DNA of 11,835 bases from Bacteroidales bacterium. Its GTDB lineage: Bacteria; Bacteroidota; Bacteroidia; Bacteroidales; UBA3663. A program made the translations under genes and the position numbers. Under the pieces are notes generated by a model. That model saw only the letters and a program-made list of their open reading frames with translations. It was not told where the DNA came from and ran no database searches. Positions 7,485-11,835 of this stretch are shown piece by piece. Where the stretch lies: assembly GCA_017632695.1 (NCBI GenBank), contig JAGBQS010000273.1, forward strand, positions 1 through 11,835. The letters are read 5' to 3'. Each line of letters opens with the position of its first letter. The stretch's first letter is position 1.

Positions 7485-7516
7485 AAACCGGACGATACTC
7501 GCGTATGGTCCGGTTT
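7485..7516. terminator. Bidirectional intrinsic terminator between convergent genes
   Basis: A 9-bp stem AAACCGGAC (7485-7493) pairs with GTCCGGTTT (7508-7516), extended after one G-G mismatch by ATAC/GTAT, closing on a TCGC loop. The plus-strand tail is T-rich (TGATTTGTTTATTTG), and the minus-strand exit is also T-rich. It therefore can end both the yicC-exonuclease block and the secG block. Confidence 0.88.
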
Positions 7517-7546
7517 TGATTTGTTTATTTGTTTTTACTCTTTGAA

Positions 7547-7894
7547 TTAGTTGTTTGTTTCTGTAGTAGCGGCTGCGTCCACTGGTGCAGCTTCTGTTTC
7601 TACATTTTCAGGGGTGCTCATTGTTCTTTCAATACCATCGGTCGAAAGAACACTGCCCTGCTCGCCCGATACCTTGTGGGTAGTTACGGTGCAGAGAATG
7701 CTAAGTACTGCGATGATGGCCATGATGCTCCAGGTAGCCTTCTCCAGGAAGTCGGCTGTCTTAGGGGCACCCATGATCTGATTCGAAGACTGGAAACCTG
7801 CAGCAAGGCCTCCGCCTTTAGACTTCTGAATAAGTACAATCGCAATCAGCAGGAATGCAAGGATTACGATAATGGGTACAAGAATAGCGCTCAT
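7547..7894 (-). CDS. secG: Preprotein translocase subunit SecG
   Basis: SecG is the small accessory subunit of the SecYEG channel and assists SecA-driven export through the inner membrane. The 115-aa protein has the expected two-helix layout: a first membrane segment at about residues 2-22, the conserved cytosolic loop LIQKSKGGGLAAGF (21-34), and a second membrane segment at about 53-71 (TWSIMAIIAVLSILCTV). A hydrophilic tail rich in Thr, Ala and Glu (about 75-115) follows. It is the last gene of a minus-strand block, 37 bp after the uncharacterised TPR-like gene. It may also be driven by its own promoter inside that gene (8015-8046). Transcripts would end at the hairpin at 7485-7516. Confidence 0.96.
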   Translation of the reverse strand: MSAILVPIIVILAFLLIAIVLIQKSKGGGLAAGFQSSNQIMGAPKTADFLEKATWSIMAIIAVLSILCTVTTHKVSGEQGSVLSTDGIERTMSTPENVETEAAPVDAAATTETNN

Positions 7895-7931
7895 TGTTTT
7901 ATTAATATTTTATAATTACATTTACTTCTTG

Positions 7932-8741
7932 TTATTTGTTTTGCTTGCCGATATCTGTCGATTCCATTTCCTTCCGGTAGGCAATTACTTTCTCCAGGTA
8001 TCTTATTTGGTCTGCAAAGTTACTGCTATTTTTCGAATATTTCAAATTTAAAGACGAAAAAATAGCTAATGCCTGCTCAAATTTGTGCTGTTTGACATAT
8101 AGTTTTGCCAAACTTTCGGTCAAAAATGCCTTTTCGTGTATCTTTTCCGGTTCGGCAACGGGTATTTCGGCCGCTGGTAAATCGGGTTGCGGAACAAACA
8201 GTTCGCCGTTGCTGTCGGCTTCCAGGAACTGATCGATCAACTGGTCGGCGGATATCTCTTTGTTCTCTTCCGTATTTACAATAAGATCTTCGTCGTCGAG
8301 GCTGACATCCGCATCGGGTAATTTCTCCAGTTCCGACATGCTGAATTCCGTTACATTCGTCTCAGGTAACAGTCCGCTGAGGTCGGCATCCGGCAGATAC
8401 TGCTGGCTTAGGTATTGGTCAATCAGGGTAAAGTCGTCAGTTTCGCAGGGTGCTGCCAGTTCTTTCTTTCGCATCTGCTCAAATTGCTGTAACAGGCTTA
8501 CCCATTCGTGTTCGCCGTTGTTTACCAGCTGAAAGAGTTTCATGCGGTCGGGCAGTGAGGTGGCAGTAATGCGCAGTTCGTCGTTCAGCCGGATACTGTG
8601 GGTGTTGGACAGAGCAATAGTATAAAGCAGGCGGAAAGTGGCACAATAAGGATATTTTTCGATTATCCGGGGCAATTGTTCGATTGCCTCAGCGCCCATC
8701 GATTCCGGCTTTTTCAGCCATATTCCGAGTTGTGCATTCAT
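7932..8741 (-). CDS. Uncharacterised TPR-like protein between lptE and secG
   Basis: I do not recognise a named family for this 269-aa protein. The N-terminal ~100 residues look helical (MNAQLGIWLKKPESMGAEAI onward). The middle (about 105-195) is acidic and low in predicted structure, with many Asp/Glu and runs such as DADVSLDDEDLIVNTEENKE. The C-terminal part (about 203-255) reads as TPR-like helices, for example ESLAKLYVKQHKFEQALAIF, then a basic end. There is no signal peptide or membrane helix, so it should be cytoplasmic. It starts 11 bp after the lptE stop and precedes secG by 37 bp, so it is embedded in an envelope-biogenesis operon. A role as an adaptor or assembly factor in export is possible, but only from context. 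Confidence 0.87.
   Translation of the reverse strand: MNAQLGIWLKKPESMGAEAIEQLPRIIEKYPYCATFRLLYTIALSNTHSIRLNDELRITATSLPDRMKLFQLVNNGEHEWVSLLQQFEQMRKKELAAPCETDDFTLIDQYLSQQYLPDADLSGLLPETNVTEFSMSELEKLPDADVSLDDEDLIVNTEENKEISADQLIDQFLEADSNGELFVPQPDLPAAEIPVAEPEKIHEKAFLTESLAKLYVKQHKFEQALAIFSSLNLKYSKNSSNFADQIRYLEKVIAYRKEMESTDIGKQNK
8015..8046 (-). promoter_or_regulatory. secG: Putative internal promoter for secG
   Basis: On the minus strand TTTG (8046-8043), 20 bp, TAACTTTG (8022-8015) fits the Bacteroidota consensus at the right spacing. It lies within the 3' end of the upstream coding region and would give a secG leader of roughly 115 nt. The region is locally AT-rich and contains another TAnnTTTG match (8050-8043) without a well-placed -33 box, which weakens the case. 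Confidence 0.45.
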
Positions 8742-8752
8742 GTCGGCTGTTT

Positions 8753-9259
8753 TTACCAGTTTGCTACCGTAGCGTTAAAAATTTCTTCTACCAGTTCCTT
8801 TACCATCTCTTCGCACAGGCCGTCCTGTACGTCTGTCAGCAATTGGGTTGCATCAAAATCACGGTATGCCGAGAACTCCTTTTCGAAGTTTTCGGTTGAG
8901 TTGTTCTTGTTGACAAACTTCACCTTGATCTTGATGGTCAGACGTGTTTCGGCTGCATAGGCATCGCTCTTTACGGCTTGCGGAGTCAGCGTATAGCCCG
9001 TAATGGCGCCGCTAAGTTGGAGGTCGCCGTCTTGCCTAACCTGCGAGAGACGTGTCTGCGATGCATATTTGTCTTGCAGGGCATCGTTGAAATTTACCGC
9101 CAGCGGGGCGTACACCAAAGCAGCCTTGATGGGGAAATTCTCAAAACTGATGGTTTTTGTGACGGCATAGTCGATGCTCGCGCCATTCAGTTTGTAAACC
9201 GGATAGCAGGCAGTCAGCGTGCCGATGGCCAATAGTATTGCGAAAAAGATTTTCTTCAC
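8753..9259 (-). CDS. lptE: LPS-assembly lipoprotein LptE (Bacteroidota type)
   Basis: LptE is the outer-membrane lipoprotein that plugs and assembles the LptD barrel, inserting LPS in the outer leaflet. I choose the GTG at 9259-9257 as start, giving 168 aa beginning (M)KKIFFAILLAIGTLTAC: a short basic N-terminus, a hydrophobic core and a lipobox LTAC with Cys18 as the lipidation site. The frame is open further upstream to an ATG at 9373, but that start would overlap the preceding regulator gene by 86 bp and bury the signal peptide at residue 40. After Cys, the motif NGASIDYAVTKTISFENFP, then QTRLSQVRQDGDLQLSGAIT, and a final EEIFNATVANW match Bacteroidota LptE-family proteins. It begins 28 bp after the regulator stop; there is no Shine-Dalgarno. 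Confidence 0.9.
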   Translation of the reverse strand: MKKIFFAILLAIGTLTACYPVYKLNGASIDYAVTKTISFENFPIKAALVYAPLAVNFNDALQDKYASQTRLSQVRQDGDLQLSGAITGYTLTPQAVKSDAYAAETRLTIKIKVKFVNKNNSTENFEKEFSAYRDFDATQLLTDVQDGLCEEMVKELVEEIFNATVANW

Positions 9260-9287
9260 TTGGATGTCAGGTTTAGGCGACGTACGG

Positions 9288-10550
9288 TCAGAGTCCGTAG
9301 TCGGCAATCTTACGGTGAATGGTTCTTTCAGAGATGCCCAGTTCCTCGGCGGCCTTTCGCTTGTTGCCGTCATTGCGTTTCAGGGCATTCTCGATGGCTT
9401 CTTTCTCCATCTGTTCGAGTGTACGGGGTATATTGTTCGGAGTCGGGGCAGAAGCGGACCCCGAAGGTGTCGTAGAAACAGGAGAGTCGGAGGCAGGTGT
9501 GTATGATACCGAAGGAACGGTGGTAACCTCTTCGGCTTCCTGTTCTTCAAATTCATCGACGGTAACCGGTCGGGCCTGTTGCAGTTGGCGCACGGGTCGG
9601 GTGGACTGTACGGTTGTGTCCGATAACCCGAGTTGGGCGCGTACTTCCTCCAGTTGCTGTTTCATTTCGAAGAGCACTTTGTAGAGCATGGCTTTTTCAC
9701 CCGGTCCGAACCCGTTCTCGTACGAATCCTTGTGCGTGCCGCCAGCCGATGTTACTCTCGATTCAAAATCGGGCAGATACTTTTTCAGGATCTCGGACGT
9801 GATGACGCGTTCGGTTTCGACGATGCTGATTTCTTCAACCAGATGCAGCAGCTGACGGACGTTTCCCGGCCAGCTGTAAGCCATCAGGAACTGGCGTCCG
9901 CCATCGTCCACGCTGATTTTCGGGCAGTTGTATTTGGCTGCCACGTCGGCGGCAAACTTGCGGAACAGCAGATGGATGTCCTCGGGGCGTTCGCGTAGGG
10001 CAGGAACGCGGATGGTTACGGCTGCCAGACGGTAGTACAGGTCCTGACGGAATTTGCCTTTCTCGATGGCTTCGTGAAGGTCGCGGTTCGTAGCGGCTAC
10101 TACTCTGACATTCGTCTTGTGTATCTCGTTCGAACCCATTCGCTTGTATTCGCCGGTTTCAATGACGCGCAGCAGACGTGCCTGAGTTTCGAGCGGAAGT
10201 TCTCCCACTTCGTCCAGAAAGATGGTGCCTCCGTTGGCCTCTTCAAAATAACCCTTACGGTCGGCGATGGCACCCGTAAAAGCCCCTTTTACGTGGCCGA
10301 AAAGTTCGCTGTTGATGGTACCTTCGGGCAGTGCGCCGCAGTTTACGGGAATACATTTATTATGTTTGCGCGGACCGTAGTTGTGCAGTATCTTGTGGAA
10401 GACCTCCTTGCCGACACCGTTTTCGCCCACAATGAGTACGTTGACGTCGTAGGGGGCGGCCTGAAGGGCTGCCGATACGGCTTGCTGCAAAGGCAGGCTG
10501 TTGCCCACAATGCCCAAGTTCTGTTTAACCGTCAAAATATCGTTGTTCAT
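9288..10550 (-). CDS. Sigma-54-dependent transcription activator (Fis-type HTH), no receiver domain
   Basis: This 420-aa bacterial enhancer-binding protein activates RNA polymerase carrying sigma-54. The AAA+ domain starts almost at the N-terminus: Walker A GENGVGKE (42-49), the sigma-54-contacting GAFTGA loop (89-94, intact), Walker B GGTIFLDE (107-114), the arginine-finger region FRQDLYYRL (167-175) and sensor II WPGNVRQL (227-234). A helical segment (about 284-308) and a Thr/Ser/Pro/Glu-rich linker (about 312-375) lead to a Fis-type helix-turn-helix (about 380-420, ending NKRKAAEELGISERTIHRKI). No receiver, GAF or PAS domain precedes the AAA+ module, as in PspF. It heads an operon with lptE and secG and has a good promoter upstream. 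Whether it regulates this operon cannot be seen; I find no sigma-54 -24/-12 site nearby. Confidence 0.96.
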   Translation of the reverse strand: MNNDILTVKQNLGIVGNSLPLQQAVSAALQAAPYDVNVLIVGENGVGKEVFHKILHNYGPRKHNKCIPVNCGALPEGTINSELFGHVKGAFTGAIADRKGYFEEANGGTIFLDEVGELPLETQARLLRVIETGEYKRMGSNEIHKTNVRVVAATNRDLHEAIEKGKFRQDLYYRLAAVTIRVPALRERPEDIHLLFRKFAADVAAKYNCPKISVDDGGRQFLMAYSWPGNVRQLLHLVEEISIVETERVITSEILKKYLPDFESRVTSAGGTHKDSYENGFGPGEKAMLYKVLFEMKQQLEEVRAQLGLSDTTVQSTRPVRQLQQARPVTVDEFEEQEAEEVTTVPSVSYTPASDSPVSTTPSGSASAPTPNNIPRTLEQMEKEAIENALKRNDGNKRKAAEELGISERTIHRKIADYGL

Positions 10551-10587
10551 ATGCGAATATCTGCGCTATATTGGTTTTAATCGGGCA

Positions 10588-10620
10588 CAAAGATAATGAA
10601 TTTTTATGAATCCGCACAAA
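10588..10620 (-). promoter_or_regulatory. Bacteroidota-type promoter for the regulator-lptE-secG block
   Basis: On the minus strand TTTG (10620-10617), 21 bp, TATCTTTG (10595-10588) matches the TTTG/TAnnTTTG consensus. The predicted start near 10582 gives a leader of about 30 nt before the ATG at 10550. It is a housekeeping-type promoter, so the sigma-54 activator is itself likely transcribed by the primary sigma factor. Confidence 0.8.
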
Positions 10621-10658
10621 AAATAGGTAAAAAAATAAGCTGATTCAACTTTTTTTAC

Positions 10659-10666
10659 TACCTTTG
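10659..10666 (+). promoter_or_regulatory. Putative -7 box for the kinase/RapZ-C gene
   Basis: TACCTTTG is an exact TAnnTTTG match, 16 bp before the ATG at 10683. No TTTG stands 19-21 bp upstream. The predicted leader is only about 10 nt. The divergent regulator promoter lies 40-70 bp away, so the two promoters share one short spacer. Confidence 0.65.
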
Positions 10667-10682
10667 CCGAAAATTTTGAATT

Positions 10683-11835
10683 ATGGACGATCAAATATTG
10701 TCACTCTATAAAAGTCATTTCGGCTTTGATCCTGTAGCAGTCAGTGCCCTGACGGGTTCGGCCAGTAATCGTCGTTATGTGCGCATCGCGTCTCCTGACG
10801 GCCAGACGGTAATCGGGGTGGAATGCAAAGATTCAGCCGAACGGACTGCTTTTTGCGAGTTGGCCGGATGTATGTTCCGCGCCGGGTTGCGTGTTCCCCG
10901 TCTGCTGGCTCTCCAAGGAGACTGTTACCTGCAGGAGGATCTAGGTTCGCTTTCGCTTTATGATATGATTGCCCGGTGTCAGAAAAACGGATTCTGGGAC
11001 GAAGATACACTCCGCATCCTTCATCAGGTGATGCGGGATTTGCCCGAGATACAGTTTAAGGCACTTCAGGGTTTCGATCTCTCGCATTGCAGCCGGGAGC
11101 GGGAGTTCGGGGCGCAGAATATCCGATGGGATCTCAATTACTTTAAATATTGTTTCCTGAAGGGAACAGGCGTTACCATCGACGAGGTTCGTCTGCAGTC
11201 GGAGTTCGATGCACTCGAAGTCCGCTTGCTCCAGGCTCCCAACAGTGGCTTCCTGTATCGCGATTTCCAGTCGCGCAACATTCAGGTTAAGGAGGGTCTG
11301 CCTTACTACATCGATTTCCAGTCCGGATATCAGGGTCCCGTTTACTATGATGTGGCATCATTCCTTTGGCAGGCACGTGCCGGTTATCCCGATGACTTGC
11401 GTAACGAGTTGCTGTCCACTTATCTCGGTGCCTTGCGTCAGTATATGGACGTCTCGGATGATGAGTTCCGTTACCGGCTCAGCCAGTTTGTATTTTTCCG
11501 GTTGTTACAGGTTTTGGGCGCTTATGGTTTCCGCGGTATCCTGGAAAGGAAAGCCGCGTTCCTGACCCCCATCCCGAAGGCTCTTTCCCTGATTCTTAGC
11601 GAGGGTAAACAATTATGCAACGAGTACCCGTATCTGTTGGACCTGTTGCAGGAAGTGGCTGCCTTACCGCGTTTCCAGCCACAGCCCGAAAAGGGCCCGC
11701 TGACCGTGCGAATAATCAGTTTCAGCTTTAAGAAGGGTGTACCCAATGATTTTTCAGGTAATGGAGGCGGCTTTGTTTTCGATTGCCGTGCCCCGCACAA
11801 TCCAGGCCGTTATGCCGAATACAAGCAGCTTACCG
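10683..11835 (+). CDS. AmgK-like sugar kinase fused to RapZ C-terminal domain (3' end outside window)
   Basis: An open frame runs from the ATG at 10683 to the window end (384 codons, no stop); an in-frame TGA at 10677-10679 fixes the start region. Residues 1-330 form an APH/choline-kinase-fold phosphotransferase: a nucleotide loop LTGSASNRRYVRI (23-35), resembling the ASxRRYxR loop of AmgK-type cell-wall sugar kinases; a catalytic loop GFLYRDFQSRNIQV (189-202) with Asp194 and Asn199; and a metal-binding IDFQSG (210-215, Asp211). Tyr192 replaces the His usual in the HxDxxxxN motif. From about residue 341, TVRIISFSFKKGVP and FVFDCRAPHNPGRY match the start of the RapZ C-terminal domain, which in E. 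coli RapZ binds glucosamine-6-phosphate. The RapZ N-terminal P-loop ATPase is absent. A role in amino-sugar phosphorylation for peptidoglycan recycling or precursor supply is likely but inferred. Confidence 0.9.
   Translation, partial: MDDQILSLYKSHFGFDPVAVSALTGSASNRRYVRIASPDGQTVIGVECKDSAERTAFCELAGCMFRAGLRVPRLLALQGDCYLQEDLGSLSLYDMIARCQKNGFWDEDTLRILHQVMRDLPEIQFKALQGFDLSHCSREREFGAQNIRWDLNYFKYCFLKGTGVTIDEVRLQSEFDALEVRLLQAPNSGFLYRDFQSRNIQVKEGLPYYIDFQSGYQGPVYYDVASFLWQARAGYPDDLRNELLSTYLGALRQYMDVSDDEFRYRLSQFVFFRLLQVLGAYGFRGILERKAAFLTPIPKALSLILSEGKQLCNEYPYLLDLLQEVAALPRFQPQPEKGPLTVRIISFSFKKGVPNDFSGNGGGFVFDCRAPHNPGRYAEYKQLT

Noticed and set aside
10607..10647. Inverted TGAATC/GATTCA pair in the divergent spacer before the kinase gene, as an operator
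   Set aside because: Only 6 bp arms separated by 29 bp in AT-rich DNA; too likely by chance to call a binding site.

Overview
This window looks like chromosomal core-genome DNA from a member of the Bacteroidota, most likely order Bacteroidales. The evidence is the TAnnTTTG-type promoters with a TTTG box 19-21 bp upstream, the near absence of Shine-Dalgarno sequences, and several genes typical of that phylum (DUF4290, a Bacteroidota-type LptE, and a kinase/RapZ-C fusion). I cannot name the genus. I see no insertion sequence, phage gene, CRISPR array, tRNA or rRNA, and no stretch over 300 bases without a gene.

There are four transcription blocks. Block 1 (minus strand, 4549 down to 1) is tsaB - DUF4290 protein - glnS - TPR protein - start of a DedA-family membrane protein, with gaps of 2-29 bp. 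It joins t6A tRNA modification and tRNA-Gln charging to two less understood proteins. Block 2 (plus strand, 4759-7419) is yicC - gmk - nadD - 3'-5' exonuclease, tightly packed with two gene overlaps; its theme is nucleotide and NAD metabolism and RNA processing. Blocks 1 and 2 diverge from an AT-rich spacer with a promoter facing each way.

Block 3 (minus strand, 10550 down to 7547) is a sigma-54 activator with no sensor domain - lptE - an uncharacterised TPR-like protein - secG. This groups a regulator with LPS export and protein secretion. Blocks 2 and 3 converge on a strong bidirectional terminator at 7485-7516. Block 4 (plus strand, from 10683 to the window end) is an incomplete gene whose product joins an AmgK-like (APH-fold) sugar kinase to the start of a RapZ C-terminal domain. 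It diverges from block 3.

Most of the window is well-understood housekeeping. The most novel elements are the kinase/RapZ-C fusion, the receiver-less sigma-54 activator heading an envelope operon, the unknown protein between lptE and secG, a likely internal secG promoter, and a DUF4290 protein with a seven-lysine tail just before glnS.
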